Source: Zygaena filipendulae
Lineage: Eukaryota > Arthropoda > Insecta > Lepidoptera > Zygaenidae
Length of the DNA: 64,000 bases
NCBI GenBank assembly: GCA_907165275.2
Contig: OU015673.1
Coordinates: 3,239,001-3,303,000, forward strand
Direction of reading: 5' to 3'
Shown here: piece by piece, positions 22,192-33,453 of the stretch
Position numbering within the stretch: position 1 is the first letter of the stretch
Layout of the letters: every line of letters begins with the position of its first letter
The notes under the pieces: model-generated
Told to the model about the DNA's origin: nothing
Databases searched by the model: none
The model's input: the letters and a program-made list of their open reading frames with translations, nothing else
Made by a program: the position numbers and the translations under genes

Positions 22192-23470
22192 GACAAATAA
22201 AGAGATCCTGAGAACATCCCGATTTTAACGTAGCTGAAACCGCGGTTAATAGCTGGACATACAGTTAGTTAGTACCTAATGTATTATAATGTGTAATCCA
22301 AATTTTATCGGATTGCGGTTTCGGAGAAACTACTTAATTTGTTTCTATTTGTTTTTTTCTGTTTTAAGGAATTTACTTAGTTTCCACTATAGAAATTTGG
22401 TCACAATAAATGCATCAGTATTATTAATAAAAAAAAAATGAATTACTTAAATGTTACTTACGTTCTTATTTTAAAAATGTTGAGAAAATTTATCGTTAAT
22501 TTTTAAATTATTCCTAGAGATATTTGAGGACTGTTCCGACTGAAATGAACCCGCGCTATAATTTCGATCGGCCGATCGTATCAGGCTGGGTTCACTTTAT
22601 TTAGAATAATTCCATTGTATTGTATTAGTGAATTGTTTTGTATTTCTTTTCCACCATGACATCTGTAAAATTGTCTTATTTATAATAAATATATTATAAT
22701 ATACATATAATTGCAACTTCTTACACGACATTATGCGTACAAAAATTAAAGTTAAGTAGAATTGATAATAATGCATTATTCAGTCATTTTTCATGATGTT
22801 AAAAGAGGTAGGTATGTCAGGTTAGGTATGAAACAAAAACTTAGGTACACTGACTGATAGTGGTAGTAATAGTTTTGTGAGTCTAATAGCAAGTGACGTA
22901 TCTGCCTTTTTCCTTTCATAACACCATTAGTTTTTAAATTAATACTTAAAAAATATAAATCCAATAAAAAAGAATAATTAGTAATACCTAGTACCTTATA
23001 TTATATAAACCATAAAATTTCTAAAAATTTAATAGTATATAGTATTATAAATATATCAGCTTTTAGATCCGTCAATTATTAAAATTGTATCTAAAAAATA
23101 CATTGAAAAAATGGTAAAAATACATATTGTGTGTTTTAGGCGAAATCAATATTAAGAAAATATTCTATGTAATACTTAAAAGCTTCCTAAAGTCGTTTCA
23201 TTGAAACAGCTTCGTCTCGCTTGCGTTTTTGAAAATCTTTTCATATGTACCAAATAGGATCAGTCTCTTTTGTACACAAGTTCTGTGTTTTTGATTACTT
23301 AACAAGAAACGCGTCCAATTATGTACATGACGGACTAAAAACTAAAATTAAGTCACCTTGCCCATAAATTTTATTTTTCTTAAAGCACCATTGTAAAGTT
23401 TACAGAATGCACGTTTTTTTGCCTAAATTCATTTATGTAACAGGGGCAATAAAGCTAGAAAATTTTAAAT

Positions 23471-23732
23471 CCGGCCAAGTGCGAGTCGGACTTGCGCACG
23501 AAGGGTTCCGTACCATTATCTATAAAAAAAAAGCAAAAAAAAATATCACGTTTGTTGTATGGGAGCCCCCTTAAATATTTATTTTATTGTGTTTTTTAGT
23601 ATTTGTTGTTATAGCGGCAACAGAAATACATCATCTGTAAAAATTTCAACTGTCTAACTACCACGGTTCATGAGATACAACCTGGTGACGGACAGACAGA
23701 CGGACGGACGGACCGCGGAGTCTTAATAATAG
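23471..23732 (+). repeat. 'GGCCAAGTGCGAGTCGGAC' dispersed repeat
   Basis: Starts CCGGCCAAGTGCGAGTCGGA, includes CGAAGGGTTCCGTACCATTA, a CGGACAGACAGACGGACGGA tract and ends CGCGGAGTCTTAATAATAGG. This is a widespread Lepidoptera-type repeat; a longer inverted relative lies at 40737-41427. Confidence 0.75.
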
Positions 23733-24121
23733 GGAGAGAGATGCGATGGGTACGAAGCTATTTTGAGCGATATTTTTTATTTACTTTTTCCAGTATTTTT
23801 GCTTGGTCCGGTTCGGAATGTTAATTATTGTAACAACTATCCTTCCTTTATACTTGTGAATTGATAATAACTATCTTGTTAATCATGGGTTTTAGAATAA
23901 TTACGGGCCATGATTACAGATCAATAATTAACATGATATTTACGAATTGGTAATTAACTTGATATTTATAAAATTTGTAGCAATACAACAATACATATAG
24001 CATACGGACGGGATTTGCTGTTCCTTCAGTTGGCATTATTTTTTATGTGTTGTTATTTCTGTTCCAAAACTGCCAAAAATAAAGATTGTATGGTCTGACT
24101 TCATACTATTTTGTATCCATC

Positions 24122-24759
24122 AATAGGGTACTTGCATGAATTTTTTTTTTCAGTCTATTTTAAAGATATATGGCCTACTTAAACAAAGCAAGAAAAAGAA
24201 AAAAATATATACATAAATTAATTAAATAGAGCGTTTCAAAGTTCCTACTTTAGACCTTACCGCCGAAACGCGGAATGACGTCACTAGTTCAAAATTACGC
24301 CTTATTAATCTGTGATAGCAATGTCACTGTCGTATTAACAGGGTCATGTGACACTGACAGACAGATAACTTCAATATCCAAAATCGAAATTAAGGTTGAA
24401 CTGTGTCGATTTACTTCCAAAAGTTCCAGTAAAGAATTGAAATGCATCTTACCGATGCATTTTAAAGTAAAAAAATTCAGAAAATGGAAAATATGCGTGA
24501 CTGTATGCACTTAGTTTCTTTTGCCTTCTCTGAAAGAGGTAAATGTTTCCTGAAAAAATAAAAGTGACGTCATGTGTCAAGCTTGGCTGTGATTGGTGTT
24601 TCGTTGCAACGTTCCGTTTCACTAAATTAAAAGTTGAATATTTTGGAAACTATTGGATTTTTTTTTTTAGTAAATCTTTCACGATAACGCTTTTCTAAGG
24701 CTCTATTTTTGAAATATTGACACAATTTCTTATTATAAATTTCATGCAAGTACCCTATT
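24122..24759. mobile_element. Intact TIR element (uninterrupted copy)
   Basis: A 638-bp element with perfect 19-bp inverted ends AATAGGGTACTTGCATGAA. It matches, in reverse, the two halves at 1062-1301 and 6916-7239. It also carries the sequence CTTTTGCCTTCTCT, which is the pre-insertion target of the LINE. A half copy in the same orientation occurs at about 43265-43482. No transposase; non-autonomous. Confidence 0.88.
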
Positions 24760-25385
24760 AGCATCGTCTATAAAAATAAGTACCTTGATAATAAATAATT
24801 AAGAACCCTGCTGAGTAGCCGAAACTGCGCTAAAAGTTTTTAGAACAAATCATTGTTCTGCATGCATTGCTAATAACCGTCGAAAAACGCGCCATAAGGA
24901 ACTGCAACGTATTTTGTACAATATTTTATTAATCAAATTAACAGCGAAGCGAGCCGAATCCCGCGATTTGCCTCATTATTAACACTAATTTACTAAAGCA
25001 TACCTACATAAAAACGTTCCAAAAATAGTAAGAGTAGGTAATTAGTTAATTATTGTAATAGTAAAATTATTGTAGATTGAATTTTAGATTTAGAAATTTA
25101 GACGCTTGTGTCTACGTAAGTCGGCTTTATAATTTTCTGTGTTTTTATTTTTATTTTAGGGTGGTTAGAACAAAGAAACATGGAACTCGCACTTAGGGCT
25201 AAAATTACCTTACAAAAATTGCCCTCAGGTATACTCGAAACGAGTTTTATGCATCAAACTCAAATTCTAATGAAATAAGGTCGAGTTTTAAATGTGCGTA
25301 AATGTCTGGACTATCTTTAGCAAAACCCACAAAATTTATTTATTTATTTATTGGCACACCAAAACCATGGGAGAAACAAACAGTT

Positions 25386-25563
25386 TTTTAATTATGTGTT
25401 TACCTTATTACATTGTATTACCTTATTACATTGTAAAATACTTACCTACAAAATGCTGAACGAAAAAAAAATTGTTGACACAAAATGCCGCTATAATTTT
25501 AAAACACGATTTAGGTAGGTACCTACTCAAAATAGCTCCAATGTGGGTTAACACTATTGCTCA
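25386..25563. mobile_element. Eroded copy of the ATTGGACGCAGATAAGC MITE
   Basis: Shares TTTTTAATTATGTGTTTACC, GGCGCTATAATTTTAAAACACG-like and TGGGTTAACAC blocks with 7789-8033 but has lost its ends. The rest of 24760-26010 is AT-rich and I see no gene in it. Confidence 0.6.
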
Positions 25564-26017
25564 TCCGTGAGTATCCCTTTGTGTTTGAACTTTTGTGTTA
25601 AATGACAAGGGTAGTATCAAGAGTGCTGAGTGGTTTCCATGATTCTCTTCGTTACTGGCCCTAGCCAGCCAGAATCCACTTTTCTCGTTCAACAGGAATA
25701 AGAATTAAGTGCGTGTATCACGATTTTTGAAATGATAAAACTGCGGTTCATGAGCTACTAACTAATCTATCAAAATCTAGCCAAAGTTGTTTCCGTCGTT
25801 TTTCTTGTGATCGTATGTTTTGTAATTTATTTCTACCTTTGTTAAGATTTTACTTTATTTTTTAAAATATTATCCTTAATAACTCATATGAAGATAAAAT
25901 ATAAATAAATACATTTAAAGCTTTGAGATAATTATTTTATTAAACCCTTACCTATATCAAACCTCTAATAAATGATCAAACGGACTTACCCAACTTACCA
26001 AGTGAAGTTCGATCGTT

Positions 26018-26161
26018 ATGCTACTGCTCCACCTGCGTTAACGTTAACGTTGATGTTAATGTCTAACGTGGTAATGTTAGTAAGTTAACGCTTTAAAATG
26101 TTGGCCACATTTAAATTAGCGCACTAATTTACGCGTTAACACGCAGGTGGAGCAGTAGCAT
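26018..26161. mobile_element. Small MITE with ATGCTACTGCTCCACC ends
   Basis: A perfect 21-bp inverted repeat, starting ATGCTACTGCTCCACC at 26018 and ending GGTGGAGCAGTAGCAT at 26161, encloses a GTTAACGTTAACG-rich core. About 144 bp, non-coding. Confidence 0.75.
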
Positions 26162-26348
26162 TACTGCATTCATCGCTTCATTCGAAGATATATTGTTCAC
26201 AATCTAGGTTGGAGAACTACACTGTTAACAATATACCTATATGAAGAATGAAGCAATGCAATGTTTATATTAGGTATTACTAAAAATAATGTTGACTGTT
26301 GAGCGCACAAATTAAATAGACATGTATAAGCGTTCTGCATCTGGTGTT

Positions 26349-26715
26349 CGTTCCGTGGCTCAGAGTGCAGCAACCAAACGACCATCTCCAAAGCAAGTTA
26401 ATTTTAACTCTGATAGTTATTTACTGTTTAAGAAGTGTCAAAGTTTGCGCCAAAAACCGGATTCGTCGAAAAAGAAATCAATCAGAGTTCTTACGAACAA
26501 AGGGGAGGTTTTTGTGACTTGTTTTTGTGTGTGAGGACTTTTTGTGACTACTACACCTCCCCTTTGTTCGTAAGAACTCCGATTGATTTCTTTTTCTACG
26601 AATCCGGTTTTTGGCGCAAACTTTGACACTTCTTTAACAATACATAGCTGTCAGAGTGAAAATTAATCTGCTTCGGAGATGGCTGTTTGGTTGCTGCACT
26701 CTGAGCCACGGAACG
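26349..26715. repeat. Foldback (long hairpin) repeat, arms about 160 bp
   Basis: The left arm begins CGTTCCGTGGCTCAGAGTGC and the right arm ends in its complement. Both arms contain GCGCCAAAAACCGGATTCG and GAACAAAGGGGAGGT around a loop of about 40 bases at 26512-26552. Arms differ by a few substitutions. Open frames seen on both strands are mirror images of each other and not genes. A 20-bp perfect palindrome, GCTCTGACAGCTGTCAGAGC, follows at about 26727-26746. Confidence 0.85.
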
Positions 26716-26918
26716 GGTGAAACTACGCTCTGACAGCTGTCAGAGCAAAATTTCACCAAGCCACAGAACGGGTACAGAGCGCGCTCGAGCGCGTTCGAGT
26801 GCACTCGTGCCACAAACTACTTAGAGATACTACCGTATCAGACGGACATCTCCCCTACATTCGTTTTGGTCCTTATACAACTGACAGTATTTGCAATTTA
26901 GAACACGACAGTTCGTTT

Positions 26919-27065
26919 TTTTTTTAAATTATAAAACTAGAAAAATAGTAAGCGGAGGAAACATAGTCACACAGCCAAAACAAATTCCCGGACCTTTTTT
27001 TTAAATTATAAAACTAGAAAAATAGTAGGCGAAGGAAACATAGTCACACAGCCCATACAAATTCC
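26919..27065 (+). repeat. 73-bp tandem dimer in the palindrome arm
   Basis: Two successive copies of a unit with TTAAATTATAAAACTAGAAA, GGAAACATAGTCACACAGCC and ACAAATTCCNGGACC. The inverted counterpart lies at about 35690-35830 in the right arm. Confidence 0.8.
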
Positions 27066-29324
27066 TGGACCTAGCCCTTTTCTAGATTATAAAATTATTG
27101 GTTTTTGTCTAAGAAATAAAATACATATATTTTTATTTATTGAAACATTTATTTTTTAATTTCTGTATTCAGTAGATTTTTATATTCTGTAAACAGTAGC
27201 TTGGATTTGGCCAAAAGCTTTCCCAATTTTTCAATGAGCCTCCTCCTGTGCAGTTCTTTTAGGTGTTCGGGTCACTTTACCTAAACAAAAAAAGCTCATT
27301 ATAATTTTTATTAAAATTTAATTCTTGCTATCGTGCTTTAAACAAAATACTAATAGCAAATGCATCTTTATTAGTTGCACTCAAAGTTGGTGAAGAAACA
27401 ATTATGTCTAAAAATACATACATGAAAAAACTGATTTCTTATTAATAAGTTAGCTGTCTATGCATATTTAAGACATATAGGTAGTCATTATATAACTAGC
27501 TGTTCCTCGCAGTTTTACCCACGGAAATTTTGGAGTACCCATGGGAATTCCGGGATGAAAAGTACCCTATGTCCTTCTCTACACCTGACAACATGTTTCA
27601 TACATTTCGTGATGATCGGTTCAGCCGTTAAGGCGTGAAAGTGTTACAAACAAACAATCAAACTCACTTTTGCATTTATAATAGGAAGGATTTACTACCT
27701 GTTTCCCCGGTTGCACCGGCGGTAATTTCGAAGATCTCTTTAGCCTTGACGTGTATGCAAAATTTCGTGGTGATTGGTAGAGTCGTTAACGTGTGAAAGC
27801 ATAACAAAGTATTTATTACGACACTTTCAAAAATATTGTTATATTTCAACCAATATACACAAAACACTGACAAATTATATGCCTAATCTTTCTCATCACT
27901 CTATCTATTGGTGACAGCCGTATGAAAGTCTGTTCGGTAGTTTTTGAATTTATCGCGAACAGACAGACAGACACGGTGGAGGACTTTATTTATTATTATG
28001 TTAGGATATCCTTACTAATATTATACATACGAAAGTTTGTATGGATGGATGTTTGTTACTCTTTCACGCAAAAACTACTGGATCCATTTAAATGAAACTT
28101 TACAATATATAGTTTATACATTAGACCGTGGGGACTCTGAAATTAACGCGGGTGAAATCACGAGGCACAACTAGTTATTTATATAGCTGTTACAACACTA
28201 AAACGTTCTCAGAACGAGAGAAGAGATATAAACGGAATACTAAAAACAAATTACCAGGTGGGTCATATGGAATTTCACTTGTGGATGTTAACATCTTGAT
28301 TCAATCTGTAAACAGAAAATTGTAAAAAAAAATCAATGGGCATACCTACCGTTTATGAATGGATAGTGGGTATTGCTATAAATATGAACTTAATTTATCC
28401 AGCTGATCTGTAAATTACAAAACTTATGTAACAATACATTTTTTATTGATTAATAAAAGTCTAAATACTTTCTTAATAGTATATTGAACTAAAAAGTAAT
28501 TTAAAATATAATTTAGCAACTAATTACCAGCAGTGGCTTTGATGGCTTGCTAGGTATGGTCATGACAGGTATTACAGGTGTGATCATCAAGCTTATCTGA
28601 AATGTAATAGAAAAATATAAGCTATGAATATGCTATAAATATGTAAGTAGGTACTAATAAAATCATATTTTTGTACCTTAAAGCATAATATCATCTACTC
28701 CACAATCTGAGACAAAAATTGGACCCTGAAATACTAGGTACTCTACTAACTAGACTGAACAGGATCTACCCAGATTTGAGTAAATTACTGTACAATAGCT
28801 GTTCCCCACGGTTTCATCCATAGATTCCGTTTAGGTATGTGAATAAACTTTTCCAAAAACTTGACAGTAAGTAGGTACAAGATAGTGAAAACTGCATTCA
28901 AATCTGTTCTATTTTTTGTTCAGAAGAACTATGCAGGTACAAAGAGATGCAGATAGCAACTATTTTTATACAAACTAAGAACTAACCTAACCTAACCTTT
29001 GTCGTCCAATGATCTGAATGAAATGCCATCTTCCAATTCCAATTTGTGGTTTTATGGCTCCACCGATTTGAAGGTGAATGCCATCTTCAATTTCCTTTGC
29101 AGAAAAGAGGGTTGGATAGGCAGTTCGCCAGATTTAGTTAGGCAAAACTTGTCAACGGTTAAAATCCTTTTCCCCTTAAACGTTTGAGCCACATTTCTCT
29201 GATGTTCGTTAGATCGTCAATTAACACTAGATAGTCCTTTTCGTAAATTAAAAACGTCTTTTTCTTGTGAAAACTTGTGATAAATTTTAAGTCCAAAATT
29301 AAATATTTTCATGATTTTTTTTCA

Positions 29325-32300
29325 GTGTTACCAACTCTCGAAAACATTTACCCCTAAAGATAACATTTAGCCCTAAAGGTTAAGTCAAATTTCCCTTAAT
29401 CTCCCAAAATAAAATCATATTATTAAGTTTATAAAAAATACATAGCGTCAAAATTTTTGCCTTAGTTTCTAAATTATTATAGTACGGACCGCCAAGAGGG
29501 GATTTGTGGATTAACTAAAGCGCGTCAGATGAACATAAGGGGGGTACCTTGCACCATGTTGAGTACCTCCACCAAATATAGGCCCTCTACACTGGTGGGT
29601 GCGTCTAGAATAACCGATCAGATTAGTAAAAAAAAATCGATAACTCGAAATACTCGAGCGCGTCAGATTAAGATATGGTGAGTTAATTACATAGTGAGAA
29701 GTATGTATATGAATAATCTGACCATTTGAACGTGACGTAAAGGAGTTAGAGGATCACAAACTTGCAAAAAAAAAACGCAACTTCGACATTCTCGAGCGCA
29801 GTTGATTTGTTTTTTATTTTAAAGTAAATAACTCAAGGATAGCGGGAAAAATATAATCTGCCGATTTTCATAAGCCGAAGAAACAAAAATCGTCTTCGAA
29901 TCGAACGAGCAGCTGCTGTGAAACATGTACCTATTCATATCTCTGTCTTTCTTTCCCTTTTACTTTTTCTCTATCTCTCACTCTCTCGCACCGTCCTCAC
30001 ACTACTTTCCGTCGCCATAACGTCATCACAGTATACCACGGCGCTAAACGTGTCGAATTATAACTTTTTTTGGTCGGTTAAAATACATATTAAAATAAGT
30101 TAAGGTAAGTATTACATCAAACTATAGGTTCACCTTTCACTTTAATGTAATTATATATATATTATATAATAAAGCTCATCACAAAACAACGCGTTCATGT
30201 TATTATATGTAAAACTAAATGGCTTGTTTGTGCTTTAAAGTTAGTTTTGTGAATAATATTTTGTTAGCTTTTACATATTTCATAGAAATATAAAGTGTGT
30301 TTTTTGTGAACAAGAAATAGCTCATAAAGTTATTAAACTTACATCAGAAATAAAAAAAAATTAAAAATAAATCATAATTTTTGTTTCTAGCAGTCAGATT
30401 AATAATATCCCTCAAAATTATTGTCAGATTTTAAGCCAACATAACTTGGACTGCAAGCTGAACCTTCTGTAAAATAATCTGACACGCTCGAGTATTTCAA
30501 AATTGAGATTTTTTTTTGCATTTTCAAAAATTCGCTACTACCTTGCGTCACCTCCAAATCGGCAGATTTTCGAAGGGGTGCATTTTTAAGGCTCACTTAA
30601 CATCCCCTTTGAATATCTGACGCGCTCGAGTAAATGTTTTTTTTTTTCATTTTCTCCCCTTCCGGATGGCCACCCCCACCACGCAAATGGGCAGATGAAT
30701 ATATTTTCGATATCAGAGACACCTTGGAGTATCTAAACTACAATATCTGACGCGCTCGAGTATTTCCATTTTACTATTTTTTTTTACATTTTTGAAAGCC
30801 TGTAGAAGCTAAACCCACCGGTGAATGAAAAAATATCATATAACCTTATTTTGTTTATATCTCCTAATCTTCAAAACCCAATAGGTCCCAACGACGCTCG
30901 AGTGTCTCCCGAATTAGCATCGGTATCTCCCGTACTATTAGGGCGAAAATATTGGTTTTCATAAAAAAAAAATTGATCAAAAGCAAAAATGTCTAGATTT
31001 TTTTTAAGAAACATTTTTAATATCAAAATTTCTATACAGTTAATAATTTATACTTAAAAATTGCGGCATTAATATATTAAAGTACGATTAACAAATTTTC
31101 CCCTAAATTTTTATTTGTTTAAATTTACTCCTTTGGAGAAGGCACAGGAATCTGAGTCCATACAGCCAATTCAGTTGTACTTTTCTTCTTCTGAAGTTAT
31201 TGGTGGGATGCATTTTGATGCTTTACCGGAACTTTTGGTAGCAACTCTTCACAGTTGAGCCTTAATAGCAACTTAGGACGCTCTGTGGGAAGTTGTATTA
31301 GTAAAACGACAACCTCCCGATGAACGCAACATTTTATGTTATCTTACTGTTTCCGCACACTGTTTATCACTAATGGATGACTAATAGTTACTACTGGTAG
31401 ACAAAATAATTTACGTCGACGAGAATCGATAAAAATTGGCTAGATGAAATTTTATCGTGTTGCGCATGTCACGTCACGCTTTAAAATCCACAGGTTGACC
31501 ATGTGATCAAACCATTGAGAGCACCTTACCAGTACAAAAATGGCGACGATTATGACGTCATACCGCCTACTGCGGGCACTGCGGCAGTATGCTGAAAGTT
31601 ATTCAGGGCACTGGGAGCACTGGGCCTGTGGTATCAGTCCATTTTGGAACATATCCTATAAACGGTAGAAACGGGTTAACCACAAACTACATAGAGTTCA
31701 AAGATTTATATTCTCTTTGGATATTGGGTTGACACTTGACAATGGTGTTTGAGGGGAGACACACGGGTTCGGGCGGGGAGGTAAACTTCATGCAACATTT
31801 TGCTCACGCCCAGTAATCTTCAAGGAAAAATTTTGGTCCGTAGAGCAAAATGTTGCATGAAGTTTACCTCCCCGCCCGAACCCGTGTGTCTCCCCTCAAA
31901 CACCATTGTCAAGTGTCAACCCAATATCCAAAGAGAATATAAATCTTTGAACTCTATGTAGTTTGTGGTTAACCCGTTTCTACCGTTTATAGGATATGTT
32001 CCAAAATGGACTGATACCACAGGCCCAGTGCTCCCAGTGCCCTGAATAACTTTCAGCATACTGCCGCAGTGCCCGCAGTAGGCGGTATGACGTCATAATC
32101 GTCGCCATTTTTGTACTGGTGAGGTGCTCTCAGTGGTTTGATCACATGGTCAACCTGTGGGTTTTAAAGCGTGACGTGACAATGACATGCAGAGCTCAGA
32201 TGCGCAACACGATAAAATTTCATCTAGCCAATTTTTATCGATTCTCGTCGATGTAAATTATTTTGTCTACCAGTAGTAAGTACCAGTCGTAACATGGCAG

Positions 32301-33448
32301 CAAAAAATGTTTGATGGATGACAGTATACTAGACTGCGTTCCATTTTAAAGTAAACCGATCATTATTGCTCAGTATAGCTAACTTTATAAGAACAGCTTC
32401 GCAGTATACTGCAGTGACGTCATACCTTACAGTGCTCTTAGTGTTTACGGAACATACCCATGGCTTGGAATATCTATGTAGAGCTTATCTAAACTAAAAT
32501 AACGCAGCCCACTACTTCAATAGCAGTTTTAGATATGCGGGATCATAATTATACTGATAATATCTATGCGTGAGTGCGGCGACAGTATTGCACACTTGTG
32601 ATGAATAGACAAACCAGATTTATATGTGTCGTATCCATATTTTAACGGCTGTGCGTGTGCGTAGACCCGATGGAGGGGCGCGTCATTTTAGCTTAGATGA
32701 TCTCTACCTACCTATTATATATTAATAAATATTTAGTGGAGGACTTTTGGCGGGATTAACAGAAATGGGTCTCAATTTTATTTCTTTGTTTTACAAATTA
32801 GTTTATGGCAACTAATATTGTGTGAATGTGGTGGATTTTGTATAATAGTCATCCATTAGTGATAAACAGTGTGCGGAAACAGTAAGATAACATAAAATGT
32901 TGCGTTCATCGGGAGGTTGTCGTTTTACTAATACAACTTCCCACAGAGCGTCCTAAGTTGCTATTAAGGCTCAACTGTGAAGAGTTGCTACCAAAAGTTC
33001 CGGTAAAGCATCAAAATGCATCCCACCAATAACTTCAGAAGAAGAAAAGTACAACTGAATTGGCTGTATGGACTCAGATTCCTGTGCCTTCTCCAAAGGA
33101 GTAAATTTAAACAAATAAAAATTTAGGGGAAAATTTGTTAATCGTACTATAATATATTAATGCCGCAATTTTTAAGTATAAATTATTAATTGTATAGAAA
33201 TTTTGATATTAAATGTTTCTTAATAAAAATCTAGACATTTTTGCTTTTGATCAATTTTTTTTTTATGAAAACCAATATTTTCGCCCTAATAATTTCGAAA
33301 CTAAGGCAAAAACTTGACGCTATGTATTTTTTATAAACTTAATAATATGATTTTATTTTGGGAGATTAAGGGAAATTTGACTTAACCTTTAGGGCTAAAT
33401 GTTATCTTTAGGGGTAAATGTTTTCGAGAGTTGGTAACACTGAAAAAA
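29325..33448. repeat. Inner TIR-bounded block of the palindrome
   Basis: Ends CAGTGTTACCAACTCTCGAA (29325) and its complement ending GAGTTGGTAACACTG (33448) bound the central part of the palindrome. The same end sequence, diverged, bounds 42347-43616. This suggests that a TE with these ends contributed the core. Confidence 0.6.
29480..30937. mobile_element. 1458-bp DNA element with subterminal CTCGAG repeats
   Basis: Present only in the left palindrome arm; the right arm keeps the empty site. Ends are TAGTACGG and CCGTACTA, flanked by a 3-bp TTA duplication (29477-29479, 30938-30940). Seven copies of a motif close to TCTGACGCGCTCGAGTA lie inside. Three near the left end (about 29517, 29651, 29794) point one way and four near the right end (about 30477, 30614, 30744, 30891) point the other. 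A 3-bp TTA duplication fits PIF/Harbinger-like elements, but the ends do not settle the class. No transposase-length ORF is present, so it is non-autonomous. Confidence 0.8.
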
Positions 33449-33453
33449 AAATC

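Noticed and set aside
26435..26629. Two nearly identical open frames on opposite strands
   Set aside because: They are the two arms of the foldback repeat read in mirror image; composition is not coding-like and no family is recognisable.
28999..29187. Open frame of about 60 codons found in both palindrome arms (also 33579-33767, minus)
   Set aside because: It lacks an ATG at its start and its sequence is explained by the inverted duplication; the opposite strand gives a better exon-like reading.
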